NCBI RefSeq assembly: GCF_900460535.1
Contig: NZ_UHIL01000002.1
Coordinates: forward strand, 1,302,001 to 1,366,000
Length of the DNA stretch: 64,000 nt
From: Vibrio parahaemolyticus
GTDB taxonomy: Bacteria; Pseudomonadota; Gammaproteobacteria; Enterobacterales; Vibrionaceae
Direction: 5' to 3'
In this document: positions 17,744 through 26,693 of the stretch, one piece after another
Layout: each line of letters begins with the position of its first letter
How positions within the stretch are numbered: position 1 is the first letter of the stretch
Made by a program: the position numbers and the translations under genes
The notes under the pieces: generated by a model
Seen by the model: the letters and a program-made list of their open reading frames with translations, nothing else
What the model was told of the DNA's origin: nothing
Databases searched by the model: none

Positions 17744-17784
17744 TTATCATTTTAGAATCGCGTTACATGAAGAAGCCAGTCGTA

Positions 17785-18093
17785 TTATGCGACTGGCTTT
17801 TTTTCTAAACACTTGCGGCATAAACAAAGCTGATCGGACTCCGGTTTAGGCAAGTCACGAGGCTCAATGCCAAAACACCAACACGTTTCTTTTCCTGCTG
17901 CAATATCGCAGTGAGCTTGCGAATCGCATTCAGGACAGCGGTGGGTGGAATCTTCTCCGGTGATTTGCTCGATAATGGTTTCACGTTGGAGTTCGGTTTT
18001 GTCTTTCCACTGGATGATTTCATCCATCGTTCGGTGACAGCCAGAACAAATTCCAGCGTTATTTTTACAGGCTGCTCTACACGGTGACTTCAT
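17785..18093 (-). CDS. DUF1289 plus cysteine-rich CWC double-domain protein
   Basis: A 102-aa protein with two small cysteine-rich modules. Residues 3-30 (SPCRAACKNNAGICSGCHRT then MDEIIQW) are a DUF1289 module with four cysteines. Residues 52-97 are a CWC module: RCPECDSQAHCDIAAGKETC then WCFGI, and the end CLCRKCLEKK. Twelve cysteines in 102 residues imply bound zinc or iron. No function is known for either module. It converges on the HopJ gene, with 41 bases between the stops. Confidence 0.85.
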   Translation of the reverse strand: MKSPCRAACKNNAGICSGCHRTMDEIIQWKDKTELQRETIIEQITGEDSTHRCPECDSQAHCDIAAGKETCWCFGIEPRDLPKPESDQLCLCRKCLEKKPVA

Positions 18094-18266
18094 TGCATTC
18101 TCGTTCTAATTTTTAATGTCGCGTACTCTAGCACAAAGCACCTCAAAGCCGTCAAAATAAACCGCCCTAACGGTCGTTGAGCTTCTTGCCTTATTTGGTC
18201 CTTTAACTGGTGAGGGAGCACCGCTGGTGGTACTCTTGCGTGAGATGTCTTAACCGCGCTTCATTT

Positions 18267-18482
18267 ATGTTAGAAAAAGAAAACCTGATTAAACTGGCAA
18301 GAATGCAAATGCCATTTGGCAAATATGCAGGCAGAGTACTTATTGATTTACCTGAGGAATATTTGCTGTGGTTTGATAAAAAGGGCTGGCCGAGCGGCGA
18401 GTTAGGTGACCTATTAAAGCTGTGTTTAGCGTTAAAAATTGAAGGGCTAGACAGCGTCGTGAAACCTTTGAAAAGGATGTAA
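18267..18482 (+). CDS. DUF3820 family protein
   Basis: A 71-aa protein: MPFGKYAGRVLIDLPEEYLL followed by WFDKKGWPSGELGDLLKL. The PFGKYxGxxIxDLPxxYLxWFxxKGxPxGxLGxLL pattern defines DUF3820, also called putative quorum-sensing-regulated virulence factor. The family resembles the small module found in some exonuclease-like proteins, but function is unknown. I take the ATG at 18267, where family similarity starts; the ribosome binding site is weak. A terminator follows within 50 bases. Confidence 0.83.
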   Translation: MLEKENLIKLARMQMPFGKYAGRVLIDLPEEYLLWFDKKGWPSGELGDLLKLCLALKIEGLDSVVKPLKRM

Positions 18483-18530
18483 CCTGCCTCTGTAACCCTA
18501 TTTCCCACGATACAGTGTGTTTTACTTCTA

Positions 18531-18557
18531 AAGAGTCAGACTGCCTGACTCTTTTTT
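18531..18557 (+). terminator. Intrinsic terminator of the DUF3820 gene
   Basis: AAGAGTCAG / CTGACTCTT with a 5-base loop and a T-run. Confidence 0.88.
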
Positions 18558-18751
18558 CTTTAAAGTGAATCGCCAATGAGCTCATAAATGATGGTTTATC
18601 ATGAGGGGATTCACGAATATTAGGCAAAGAGCATTCCTGACCTTTATAGCGCTGCTCCAAACCACCTCTGTTTCGCGCATTATCGCTAACATCCTCGCGC
18701 TAAATAGCATAAGATACTCGGCCTTTACCCAGTACTGAGCCTCTCATCGTA

Positions 18752-20002
18752 ATGACAGACAAAACACAGCAAGCGACATTTGCCGATCTTGGCCTGATTC
18801 CAACCTTAGTCGAGCGACTAGAAGCGTTAGAATATAACCAACCAACACCTATTCAATCTCATGCTATTCCTCATGTGCTTGATGGCAGGGATATGATAGG
18901 CGGAGCCAATACGGGCTCAGGTAAAACCGCCGCTTTCTCGCTGCCAATTCTGCAGAAAATTCTTCAGCAAGGTGAATCAAATGATCGTCGTGGTAACTTC
19001 GTTTCTCATCTGATTTTGGTTCCTACTCGTGAGCTGGCGTCGCAGGTGGCTTACAACGTAAAATCTTACTCATACCATCTTAGAGATAAGATCAAAACGG
19101 TTGCCGTATTTGGTGGCGTATCCGTGAACCCGCAAATGCTGGCGTTGCGTGGTGGCTGCGACATCATTGTTGCAACGCCGGGACGACTACTTGATCTGGT
19201 ATCGAGTAATGCGATTAAGTTAGACCAAGTAAAAACGCTCGTGCTCGATGAAGCCGACCGTATGTTGAGTTTAGGATTTACCGAAGAGCTCAATAAGATT
19301 CTTGCCTTACTGCCAGAGAAGAAACAGACACTGCTATTTTCTGCTACTTTCCCTGAGAAAGTCACAGCGTTGGCTCAGCACTTACTTAACGATCCCGTTG
19401 AAGTTCAGTTACAGAGTGCAGAAGCCAGCACTTTGGTGCAGCGCGTGTTTAGTGTCAATAAAGGTGAAAAGACGGCGGTACTCGCACATCTAATCAAACA
19501 GCATCAATGGCGCCAGACTTTAATTTTTGTGAATGCTAAGAATGCCTGTAACCACCTAGCTCAGAAACTGTCAAAACGCGGCATCACTGCCGAAGTTTTT
19601 CATGGCGATAAAGGGCAAGGCGCTCGTACTCGCGTTCTTGATGGTTTTAAGTCTGGTGAGATTCAAGTACTGATTGCTACCGATATCGCAGCGCGCGGTC
19701 TCGATATTGAAAAATTGCCAGTGGTGATTAACTTCGATCTTCCGCGTAGTCCTGCCGATTATATGCATCGCATTGGACGCAGTGGCCGTGCGGGGGAAGT
19801 GGGTCTAGGTCTATCTCTTATCGATTACGATGACTACCACCACTTTAAAGTGATAGAAAAGAAAAATAAGTTCCAGCTTGAACGCGAGCAGGTAGAAGGC
19901 TTTGAAGTGGAAGACGACCAAAGTGAGGCCTACTTTTTACCGATGAAGCCGCGCGCAAAGCCAGCAGGAACGGGTAAAAAGAAGAAAAAGCGTAATCAGT
20001 AG
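18752..20002 (+). CDS. DEAD-box ATP-dependent RNA helicase (RhlE/SrmB-like)
   Basis: A cytoplasmic RNA helicase of 416 aa, with the two RecA domains and only a short basic tail (KKKKKRNQ). Motifs in order: the Q motif (QPTPIQSHAIP), Walker A ANTGSGKTAA near residue 52, PTRELA, GG, TPGRLLD, VLDEADRML, SATF (motif III), then in domain 2 IFVNAKNAC, GDKGQGAR, VLIATDIAARGLD (motif V) and HRIGRSGR (motif VI). One of three DEAD-box proteins in this window. The substrate (ribosome assembly or mRNA decay) cannot be told. It is preceded by a terminator and is monocistronic. Confidence 0.92.
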   Translation: MTDKTQQATFADLGLIPTLVERLEALEYNQPTPIQSHAIPHVLDGRDMIGGANTGSGKTAAFSLPILQKILQQGESNDRRGNFVSHLILVPTRELASQVAYNVKSYSYHLRDKIKTVAVFGGVSVNPQMLALRGGCDIIVATPGRLLDLVSSNAIKLDQVKTLVLDEADRMLSLGFTEELNKILALLPEKKQTLLFSATFPEKVTALAQHLLNDPVEVQLQSAEASTLVQRVFSVNKGEKTAVLAHLIKQHQWRQTLIFVNAKNACNHLAQKLSKRGITAEVFHGDKGQGARTRVLDGFKSGEIQVLIATDIAARGLDIEKLPVVINFDLPRSPADYMHRIGRSGRAGEVGLGLSLIDYDDYHHFKVIEKKNKFQLEREQVEGFEVEDDQSEAYFLPMKPRAKPAGTGKKKKKRNQ

Positions 20003-20092
20003 AAGACGTAATCTACAAGTTAGTCGAATTACGAGAGTTTCTTGGGCAGAGATGAACCAGTTGGCCACTCGCTGCCGTTAACCCTTTTAAAG

Positions 20093-20142
20093 AACAATAG
20101 TAGAGCCTTACTGGATCTGTCAGTAGGGCTCTATTGTTTTCC
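20093..20142. terminator. Long hairpin between the DEAD-box gene and the VF530 gene
   Basis: TAGAGCCTTACTG pairs with CAGTAGGGCTCTA (one G-U) and is extended by AACAA / TTGTT. The right side is followed by TTTTCC, and the left side is A-rich. It probably ends both converging transcripts. Confidence 0.7.
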
Positions 20143-20153
20143 AAGTAAGTATA

Positions 20154-20585
20154 CTAGCGACGTGTCGGACGGCCACGAGATGAGCGTTTTTTAAATGAGG
20201 ATGCTGCTTTCGCTTGTGAATTGAGAATAGAATCAACGGTTAGCGGCATTGGCTCTTTAGGCTCAAGACCGTGAGGGAAAGTACGGGCTCTTGGTGGCAA
20301 ATTGTATTCTTCTTCACTCGCTCGTGGCATGCGCTTAAAGCGATAAAGATAAAAGTTTTCTAATTTTTCTCTCGCCCATTCAGTTTTCTTTAAATACTTC
20401 ACGCTACTTGCAATCGAAGGCTTGGTATTAAAGCAATTAAAACGCATGGCTGTATCTAGAATGTCCCAGCCATAAAAATCTACCAACTCTTGCAACATAG
20501 TCTCTAGCTTTAACCCGTGCAGTGGGTTGTTTTGTTGCAGTTCGATTCTTTCTTCGTCAGTCATCATTTTAGGGGCCTTACTCAT
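20154..20585 (-). CDS. VF530-family (DUF2132) DNA-binding protein
   Basis: A 143-aa protein. The VF530 core occupies residues 17-75: NNPLHGLKLETMLQELVDFY then GWDILDTAMRFNCFNTKPSI and SSVKYLKKTEWAREKLE. The family was structurally defined from Vibrio fischeri and is proposed to bind DNA. Relatives are often about 75 aa, so this one has a long extension of about 65 residues, rich in Pro, Lys and Arg and ending RGRPTRR, an AT-hook-like RGRP motif. The ATG at 20585 is preceded by a poor ribosome binding site; the codon before it is a TTG. Confidence 0.85.
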   Translation of the reverse strand: MSKAPKMMTDEERIELQQNNPLHGLKLETMLQELVDFYGWDILDTAMRFNCFNTKPSIASSVKYLKKTEWAREKLENFYLYRFKRMPRASEEEYNLPPRARTFPHGLEPKEPMPLTVDSILNSQAKAASSFKKRSSRGRPTRR

Positions 20586-20723
20586 CAAAGGGCGGAGTTT
20601 AGCAAAGTATACATTATAGAGATATCTATAGTTAGGCAGCGATGGTTTGAATAGAAACGCCAGAAGGCCTAGGCAGCGTAGTTAAACCACTAAAGCAAAG
20701 GTAAATTGAGAGAAAACTACAAA

Positions 20724-20743
20724 GCCACCTTGTTTTAGGTGGC
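20724..20743 (-). terminator. Probable terminator of the orphan trpB
   Basis: GCCACCT / AGGTGGC with a 6-base loop, 55 bases after the stop. Only a short T-run follows on the minus strand. Confidence 0.4.
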
Positions 20744-20797
20744 GTTGCTTTTGTCTGCGCGTTGCGATTAAACGTAACTCAGCTCAGTGGCTGCCAG

Positions 20798-22021
20798 TTA
20801 GATAAGCGACTCAATGCCGTATTTTGCTCCGTAGTTTTCAACCACAAAATCGATGTCTTTGTCGCCTCGACCTGAAAGGTTGACAAGAATCGAGCCTGTT
20901 TCACCTTGTTGTGCCAGTTTGATTGCGTATGCGACTGCGTGGGAAGATTCGATAGCCGGAATAATCCCTTCTTCACGAGACAACTCAAAGAAGGCGTCTA
21001 TCGCTTCGTCATCGTTGATTGAACCATAGTTCACGCGTCCTATGTCTTTTAAATAACTGTGCTGTGGACCTACCGATGGGTAATCCAAGCCACTGGCGAC
21101 GGAGTGTACCTCTTGTGGTTCGCCTTGTTCATCTTTAAGCATGTAAGACTTAAACCCGTGCATGATGCCTGGCTCGCCAAGCATTAGGGTGGCTGCGTGT
21201 TCACCCACTTTGTCCAAAGATCGTCCAGCAGGCTCGACGCCGTGGATCGCGACGTTTTCATCTTCTAAAAATGCGCTAAACAACCCCATGGCATTTGAGC
21301 CGCCACCCACACACGCGACAAGATTGTTCGGCAATTTGCCCGTCATTTCTTTGAACTGAACTCGCGCTTCGTTCCCGATGATGGATTGGAAATCGCGAAC
21401 CATTTTAGGGAATGGGTGAGGGCCAACCACGGAACCAATGGCATAAAGCTGAGTTTCTGGATCTTTGAGGTACGCTTCAAAGGCAGCATCAACGGCTTCT
21501 TTCAGCGTTTTACGTCCGTGCGTGGCAGGAATCACGTTAGCACCAAGGATCCTCATACGGACAACGTTCGGATGCTCTTTGGCGATATCGATTTCGCCCA
21601 TGTAAATGTCACATTCTAAGCCAACCAAAGCGGCAGCAGTCGCCAATGCCACGCCATGCTGGCCAGCACCAGTTTCCGCAATCAGTTTCTTTTTGCCCAT
21701 TTTCTTCGCAAGGATGGCTTCACCTAAACAATGGTTAATTTTGTGAGCGCCAGTATGGTTCAAGTCTTCTCGCTTTAGATAAATGTCGGCACCGTATTTC
21801 TTAGATAGATTCGCGGCATGAAAAATAGGGCTAGGTCGACCGACAAAGTGTTTATAAAGGCGAGCTAACTCGTCTTTGAACTCTGGATCTTGGCAACATT
21901 CTTCATAAGCGGCGTTAATATCTCGCATGATTTGCTCAAGCTCTGGCGGGACAAAGCTGCCACCATATTCGCCAAAATATCCTTCATTGTTGGGCATGTT
22001 GTGGTCGAAAGAATTTTTCAT
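20798..22021 (-). CDS. trpB: Tryptophan synthase beta chain, stand-alone copy
   Basis: A PLP enzyme of 407 aa condensing indole and serine to tryptophan. The PLP lysine is K94 in [15 protein letters not shown]. The phosphate loop [20 protein letters not shown] and the C-terminal [11 protein letters not shown] complete a full TrpB1-type active site, so it looks catalytically intact. No trpA or other trp gene is adjacent, unlike the usual trp operon. It is therefore an orphan second TrpB that could salvage free indole, a major Vibrio signal. AGGACG precedes the ATG. The leader contains two stable hairpins, one a textbook terminator about 155 bases before the start, suggesting premature termination or a separate small RNA. 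Confidence 0.92.
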   Translation of the reverse strand: MKNSFDHNMPNNEGYFGEYGGSFVPPELEQIMRDINAAYEECCQDPEFKDELARLYKHFVGRPSPIFHAANLSKKYGADIYLKREDLNHTGAHKINHCLGEAILAKKMGKKKLIAETGAGQHGVALATAAALVGLECDIYMGEIDIAKEHPNVVRMRILGANVIPATHGRKTLKEAVDAAFEAYLKDPETQLYAIGSVVGPHPFPKMVRDFQSIIGNEARVQFKEMTGKLPNNLVACVGGGSNAMGLFSAFLEDENVAIHGVEPAGRSLDKVGEHAATLMLGEPGIMHGFKSYMLKDEQGEPQEVHSVASGLDYPSVGPQHSYLKDIGRVNYGSINDDEAIDAFFELSREEGIIPAIESSHAVAYAIKLAQQGETGSILVNLSGRGDKDIDFVVENYGAKYGIESLI

Positions 22022-22177
22022 TAGTTACGTCCTAGTAAATGAGAGTATTGATACTTTTATACCCAAATTCTCAAATAGGTTGTGTGATCAGTTGCTTAAA
22101 TCGTGATGCTGCTATCGTGAACTAGTTAAATAGTACGAGATTGGTCTTGTCTGGAGGAAAATGTGAGTAAGAGGAAC

Positions 22178-22251
22178 AAAAAAGGTCCCGAAAGACTCTA
22201 GGCTGTCACAAGGGTCTTTCGGGACAAACAGAGTACAAGGAAGTGTACTCT
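22178..22251 (-). ncRNA. Structured leader or small RNA with internal terminator upstream of trpB
   Basis: On the minus strand, AGAGTACA / TGTACTCT (8-bp stem, 6-base loop, 22251-22230) comes first. Then GTCCCGAAAGAC / GTCTTTCGGGAC (12-bp perfect stem, 17-base loop, 22225-22185) is followed by C and six T residues (22183-22178). The second element is an intrinsic terminator inside the trpB leader. I found no Trp-rich leader peptide or tandem TGG codons, so classical trp attenuation is not supported. It may be a riboregulator or an independent sRNA ending here. The precise 5' end is unknown. Confidence 0.5.
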
Positions 22252-22440
22252 GCGATGGTGTCTGAAAACGAAAGTTAGATTCGCTTCCGTTGGCAGATGT
22301 TAGGGATTTCAAGCCATGTTATGTCAGCGAAATGTCACAACTCTTGAATTAACTCAAAAGCTTATTTTTTATTTTTGAACAATGGGTTAGGGAGCTTTCT
22401 TGTTTCTGGGATTAAAGTTATTTAGAGGGTTTTAGTTATA

Positions 22441-22469
22441 AAAAAAGCTTGCTAAATAACAGCAAGCTT
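22441..22469 (-). terminator. Intrinsic terminator of the 82-aa gene
   Basis: AAGCTTGCT / AGCAAGCTT with a 7-base loop; on the minus strand the stem runs into seven T residues. Confidence 0.85.
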
Positions 22470-22501
22470 ATCTCTTTTTAGCACACGTGGATGCGCAGAA
22501 A

Positions 22502-22750
22502 TCAGTGTTTACGTGCTGAGCCGTTTCTAACGATGTCTTTACCGTTGTCGTAAACATGTTGTGAAACCCAACGGCCCAACAAAAGTTGGTGTTTGTCGCC
22601 TAAAACTGCAACAAAAGGACGGCCGTCAGTGTTTGTTGTCGCTAGTGCAACGCCAGTTACCCCTTCCAAACCTAATGCACCGCTCTCGACTAAATGCAGA
22701 AAAGCTTCTAACTCTTCAAGACTTTCAATGACGTGGTTATCAATGTTCAT
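22502..22750 (-). CDS. Hypothetical protein, 82 aa
   Basis: A small soluble protein I do not recognise. The N-terminal half is an acidic helix (VIESLEELEAFLHLVESGAL). The second half is a strand-rich segment with VALATTNTDGRPFVAVLGDK then HQLLLGRWVSQHVYDNG. There is no cysteine, signal or membrane segment. It has its own terminator. The predicted start at 22750 lacks a strong ribosome binding site in the bases just upstream (GAACTGCCG-type sequence is absent; AAGAGATCG is present 7 bases ahead). Function unknown. Confidence 0.7.
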   Translation of the reverse strand: MNIDNHVIESLEELEAFLHLVESGALGLEGVTGVALATTNTDGRPFVAVLGDKHQLLLGRWVSQHVYDNGKDIVRNGSARKH

Positions 22751-22991
22751 GGTATTCGATCTCTTTGAACTGCCGATATTTTGTGGTCGCGTACTCTACA
22801 TAAGTTAGGCACAGAAACCAAGTTCCCGCTGAGTTATGGTCGGTTCTGCGTTGATTCACTTATTGTTGGGGGGCACAGGTTAGAGTGGATTCACACAAAA
22901 CAATGTGGCTTGGTTGCAAGCTGACTTTATGGTTGGAGAGTGAAAGAGGCGATGCAATAATCGGCGAAACAATTTCTTTTTGAAGGTTGCG

Positions 22992-23630
22992 ATGAAAAAG
23001 GTTTTGATTACTGGTTTTGAACCGTTTGGTGGTGATGCAATAAATCCGGCGTTGGAGGCTGTGAAAAGGCTAGAAGAAACAAGTCTTGACGGTGGCATCA
23101 TTGTTACTTGTCAGGTGCCTGTGACGCGTTTTGAGTCCATCAGTGCTGTGATTGATGCGATTGAAGCGCATCAACCAGATTGTGTTATTACCGTTGGTCA
23201 GGCCGCGGGTAGAGCGGCAATAACGCCCGAACGCGTTGCAATTAATGTGGATGACTTCCGAATTCCAGACAACGGTGGCAATCAGCCAATCGATGAGCCC
23301 ATCATCGAACATGGCCCGGATGCGTATTTTTCATCTTTGCCAATCAAGCGTATTGCTCAAACGTTGCATGAGAGTGGCATCCCTTGTCAGGTTTCTAATA
23401 GCGCGGGGACTTTTGTGTGCAACCACCTGTTTTATGGTGTGCAGCATTATCTGAGGGACAAATCGATTCGGCATGGATTTGTGCATATTCCGTTGTTGCC
23501 TGAGCAAGCGACGGATGGCAATCACCCGTCAATGAGCCTCGATATGATCGTGGCTGGCCTAAAGTTGGTGGCACAAGTTGTCATTGATCACGAAAGCGAT
23601 GTTGTGGTGAGTGGTGGACAAATTTGTTAG
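22992..23630 (+). CDS. pcp: Pyroglutamyl-peptidase I
   Basis: A cytosolic cysteine peptidase of 212 aa (family C15) that removes N-terminal pyroglutamate from peptides. The catalytic triad sits at the known family positions: E80 in TPERVAIN, C143 in [14 protein letters not shown] and H165 in [11 protein letters not shown]. The N-terminus [10 protein letters not shown] is diagnostic. The ATG at 22992 follows AAGG; the longer frame starts from a TTG and is rejected. It is a stand-alone gene. Confidence 0.95.
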   Translation: MKKVLITGFEPFGGDAINPALEAVKRLEETSLDGGIIVTCQVPVTRFESISAVIDAIEAHQPDCVITVGQAAGRAAITPERVAINVDDFRIPDNGGNQPIDEPIIEHGPDAYFSSLPIKRIAQTLHESGIPCQVSNSAGTFVCNHLFYGVQHYLRDKSIRHGFVHIPLLPEQATDGNHPSMSLDMIVAGLKLVAQVVIDHESDVVVSGGQIC

Positions 23631-23811
23631 TAAGCTACTGAAATAACTAATAAGTTACTAAGCGTATGTTCTGCCAAATGTTAACTTGCTCAAATTTTGC
23701 TTGCTTCGAAAGGAGTAGCATTAGAGTGTCGGATTGAAGGTGTATGACTTTCGTTCGGTGCCCTTGTCACAGGAGGTGTCAGGGGCTTACTCTCAAAAAA
23801 GGCGAGTTATC

Positions 23812-24075
23812 ATGAAAAGCAACAAAAGTAAGGCTATTGCACTTATCTCTGTCGTTGTTTTCGCTTTGGCTATCGCTGCGCTTAAATTCGAAAACACGCT
23901 CGGAATCCTTCCAATCTTAGTCGCGATTATCGCATTCTTTACCTGTGTCATTCACACCAGTATGTACCTGTCGAATGTGAAACGTGCAGAGGCGGTAAGT
24001 CATTCTGACTATTCTCAAAACTCAAACCGTCATACATTAAATCAAGACATAAGCGAGCGTGATAAAAAGCGTTGA
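23812..24075 (+). CDS. Small membrane protein with two transmembrane helices
   Basis: An 87-aa protein with a basic start (MKSNKSK), two hydrophobic helices at about residues 8-26 and 31-52 separated by a short loop (KFENT), and a hydrophilic tail of about 35 residues rich in Ser, Asn, Asp and Lys. It is probably an inner-membrane hairpin with both ends cytoplasmic (positive-inside rule). The ATG at 23812 has AGGCGAG upstream; the frame continues upstream to an unlikely start. It lies 63 bases before the CobW gene and could be co-transcribed. No family recognised. Confidence 0.65.
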   Translation: MKSNKSKAIALISVVVFALAIAALKFENTLGILPILVAIIAFFTCVIHTSMYLSNVKRAEAVSHSDYSQNSNRHTLNQDISERDKKR

Positions 24076-24138
24076 AGCAAGTCACATTCTCCGTATACTT
24101 TGCCCCAGCACTAATGCACGACTGTGTCGGAGAAAAAC

Positions 24139-25125
24139 ATGTCAAATCGAGTACCTACCAACATACTGACCGGATTTTTGGGTGTCGGTAAAACGACCAC
24201 GATTTTAAATCTTTTAAAGAACAAACCTGAAAATGAAAATTGGGCGGTGTTGGTCAATGAGTTTGGTGAGATTGGCATCGATGGTGCATTAATGACCGAC
24301 CAAGGTGCGTTGATTAAAGAAGTGCCGGGCGGTTGCATGTGCTGTACCGCAGGCGTTCCTATGTCTGTTGGTATTACGGCATTATTGCGCCAAAAACCAG
24401 ATCGTTTGTTGATTGAACCAACAGGCCTTGGTCATCCAAAACAAGTGATTGCGACGCTGACATCAGAGCAATATCTGCCATACGTTGATTTAAAGGCGAC
24501 CATCGCGTTAGTCGACCCTCGTAACTTGAGCGATGAAAAATACACGTCTAATCAAAACTTTGTTGATCAGCTAGACAGTGCCGATGTGGTGATTGGCAGC
24601 AAAGTCGATCTCTGTTCAAGCCATGATATTGATGTGTTCAACGATTGGGTTACCGATCAAACGCCAGCTAAAGTGTTCAGTAAGTTGATTCACAACGGCG
24701 AGCTGCCGATTGAAGTTCTGGATATTGAACGCGTACACGGCAGTGCTTCTTCTCATATCGAAACGCATCACCATGAGCATGCACACCAAGAGCCTCAGTT
24801 TCAGTTACCACCGGGTGAAGCTTTCATCCGTAAAGAGAACAAAGGGCAGGGCTATTTCAGTTGTGGCTGGCTATTTGGCGCTGAATACAAGTTCGATTTT
24901 GATAAGCTGTTCTCGATGTTGTCTGACCTAACCGCCGAACGTGTGAAAGCGGTAGTCAACACCAATCAAGGGTGTTACGCATTTAACGTGGCAAATCGCG
25001 TGGTATCGGTCAACGAAATCAGCTTAGAAGGGTTTGAATCACGACTTGAAGTGATTGATTCTCAGCTTCTTCCTTGGGATGAACTAGAGCAAATATTACT
25101 GCAACTTGCGGGTATTGAAGGATAG
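24139..25125 (+). CDS. CobW/ZNG1-type G3E GTPase (metal chaperone)
   Basis: A 328-aa G3E P-loop GTPase of the COG0523 group, proteins that deliver metals, often zinc, to target enzymes. Walker A is GFLGVGKTT (residues 12-20). The metal-binding CxCC motif is C66-x-C68-C69 in GGCMCC. The switch and guanine motifs ALVDPRN and GSKVDL (an SKxD variant of NKxD) follow. A His-rich linker ETHHHEHAHQE at about 210-220 precedes the CobW C-terminal domain. ATG 24139 has GGAG upstream and is preferred to the GTG at 24124. No obvious Zur box was seen. Client protein unknown. Confidence 0.88.
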   Translation: MSNRVPTNILTGFLGVGKTTTILNLLKNKPENENWAVLVNEFGEIGIDGALMTDQGALIKEVPGGCMCCTAGVPMSVGITALLRQKPDRLLIEPTGLGHPKQVIATLTSEQYLPYVDLKATIALVDPRNLSDEKYTSNQNFVDQLDSADVVIGSKVDLCSSHDIDVFNDWVTDQTPAKVFSKLIHNGELPIEVLDIERVHGSASSHIETHHHEHAHQEPQFQLPPGEAFIRKENKGQGYFSCGWLFGAEYKFDFDKLFSMLSDLTAERVKAVVNTNQGCYAFNVANRVVSVNEISLEGFESRLEVIDSQLLPWDELEQILLQLAGIEG

Positions 25126-25159
25126 GGCATTCGTCATTCTTCGCGCAAATGTTGGAATG

Positions 25160-25200
25160 AAACGGTGAATCGACTGCATGGCAGTGTTCACCGTTTTTTC
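25160..25200 (+). terminator. Intrinsic terminator of the CobW gene
   Basis: AAACGGTGAA / TTCACCGTTT with a smaller ACTGC / GCAGT stem stacked inside, then six T residues. Confidence 0.92.
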
Positions 25201-25309
25201 TTTTATCGAGTTTCAGTGAGAAAAGTGAGATAAATCACTCAAATTCGGGTATAGTGCACGGCTAAATTTTTAAAGCTATTTTAAGTGGTTTGTTTAAGGA
25301 ATACGCTCA

Positions 25310-26602
25310 ATGTCATTTTCATCTCAAGGTTTTGCGCCAGAAGTGGTTAAAGCACTGGCAGAATGCGGTTATGAAAAGTTAACGCCAATTCAACAGAAGG
25401 CGATTCCAATGGCTCGTAAAGGCCATGATATTTTCGCTACAGCACAAACAGGTACTGGTAAAACTGCAGCGTTTTCATTGCCTATGATTCAACAGCTGCT
25501 AGACAGCGGTCGTACTGCTTCTCGTAAAACTGCTCGTGCACTTATCCTGGCACCAACGCGTGAACTGGCAGAGCAGATTGCTGACAACATTAAAGCGTAC
25601 ACCAAGTACACAGACCTATCGGTTGTGGCTGTATTTGGTGGTCGTAAAATGTCTTCACAAGTTTCTGCTTTAGAAAATGGTGTCGATATTCTGGTTGCAA
25701 CGCCAGGCCGCTTGGAAGAGCACATCGAACAAGGCAACGTTTCTGTTGCTAACCTTGAGTTCCTTGTTTTTGATGAAGCTGACCGTATTCTGGATATGGG
25801 CTTTATTCATGCTGTTCGTAAGATCATGTTGGACGTTGATACTGATCCGCAAATCATGATGTTCTCGGCAACGACTTCAAGCCAGCTAAATCTGTTAGCG
25901 AAAGACATTTTGCGTAAACCAAAACGCATCGAAGTAGAGCGAGCAAATACTACCGCGCACACTGTTGCTCACGTACTTTACCCAGTCGATCAAGAACGTA
26001 AAACAGAACTGCTTTCTGAACTGATCGGTCGCAAAAACTGGCAACAAGTTTTGGTGTTTGTAAACTACAAAGAAACCGCAAATGATGTGGTGAAAGAGCT
26101 GAAACTTGACGGCATCAAAGCAGTAGTTTGTCACGGTGACCGTGCTCAGAGTGCTCGTCGTCGTGCGCTAGAAGAGTTCAAAACGGGCAAAGTTCGCGTC
26201 ATGGTAGCAACGGACGTGGCAGCGCGCGGTTTGGATATTGAAGATCTACCTCACGTAGTGAACTACGACATGCCTTTCCTTGCTGAAGATTACGTTCACC
26301 GAATCGGCCGTACTGGTCGCGCGGGTAAGCAAGGTCATGCGGTTTCGTTCGTAAACCGAGATGAAGAGCTGACGGTTGTTCAAGTAGAAAACCTCATTCA
26401 GCAACGCATTCGTCGTATCGAACTTGCGGGTTATGAGCCAAAACAGCGTGAATCTTACATCGAGAAATTGAACTCGAAACCGGCGTTTAAGAACCGTCAA
26501 GGTCGTCGTAATAACCCTAACCAGTCTGCGACAGACCAAGGCTCAGCAGAGCGTCGTCTTGCAATGGTGAAGCGTTTGAAAGCGCGTCGTGGCACGAACT
26601 AA
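25310..26602 (+). CDS. rhlE: ATP-dependent RNA helicase RhlE
   Basis: A DEAD-box helicase of 430 aa. It starts MSFSSQGFAPEVVKALAECG as RhlE proteins do. It has the Q motif (LTPIQQKAIP), Walker A AQTGTGKTAAF, PTRELAEQI, TPGRLEE, VFDEADRILDMGF, SATT (instead of SATF), VMVATDVAARGLDIEDLP and HRIGRTGRAGK. The basic tail (KNRQGRRNNPNQ then RLKARRGTN) is suited to RNA binding. RhlE works with other helicases in ribosome maturation in E. coli. It is monocistronic and ends in a strong bidirectional terminator. Confidence 0.93.
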   Translation: MSFSSQGFAPEVVKALAECGYEKLTPIQQKAIPMARKGHDIFATAQTGTGKTAAFSLPMIQQLLDSGRTASRKTARALILAPTRELAEQIADNIKAYTKYTDLSVVAVFGGRKMSSQVSALENGVDILVATPGRLEEHIEQGNVSVANLEFLVFDEADRILDMGFIHAVRKIMLDVDTDPQIMMFSATTSSQLNLLAKDILRKPKRIEVERANTTAHTVAHVLYPVDQERKTELLSELIGRKNWQQVLVFVNYKETANDVVKELKLDGIKAVVCHGDRAQSARRRALEEFKTGKVRVMVATDVAARGLDIEDLPHVVNYDMPFLAEDYVHRIGRTGRAGKQGHAVSFVNRDEELTVVQVENLIQQRIRRIELAGYEPKQRESYIEKLNSKPAFKNRQGRRNNPNQSATDQGSAERRLAMVKRLKARRGTN

Positions 26603-26633
26603 ACACTGTTAGATAATTATATTCGTTTGTAAT

Positions 26634-26665
26634 AAAAAGAGCCCCTCAATTGAGGGGCTCTTTTT
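26634..26665. terminator. Perfect bidirectional terminator between rhlE and the MshQ-like gene
   Basis: A 32-base perfect palindrome: AAAAAGAGCCCCTCAA joined directly to its reverse complement. It serves both converging genes. Confidence 0.95.
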
Positions 26666-26693
26666 ATTTGCCGTCTAGTGTTGGTTTAAGATG

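Noticed and set aside
20798..22021. Attenuation of trpB by a Trp-rich leader peptide
   Set aside because: I looked for tandem TGG codons in a short frame on the minus strand upstream of the terminator and found none.
22112..22312. 66-codon minus-strand frame upstream of trpB
   Set aside because: It runs through both leader hairpins, including the terminator stem and T-run, and has no ribosome binding site. The RNA structures explain the sequence better.
23764..23790. Imperfect hairpin GCCCTTGTCAC / GTGTCAGGGGC before the 87-aa membrane protein gene
   Set aside because: It has two mismatches and no T-run, so neither a terminator nor a defined riboregulator can be supported.
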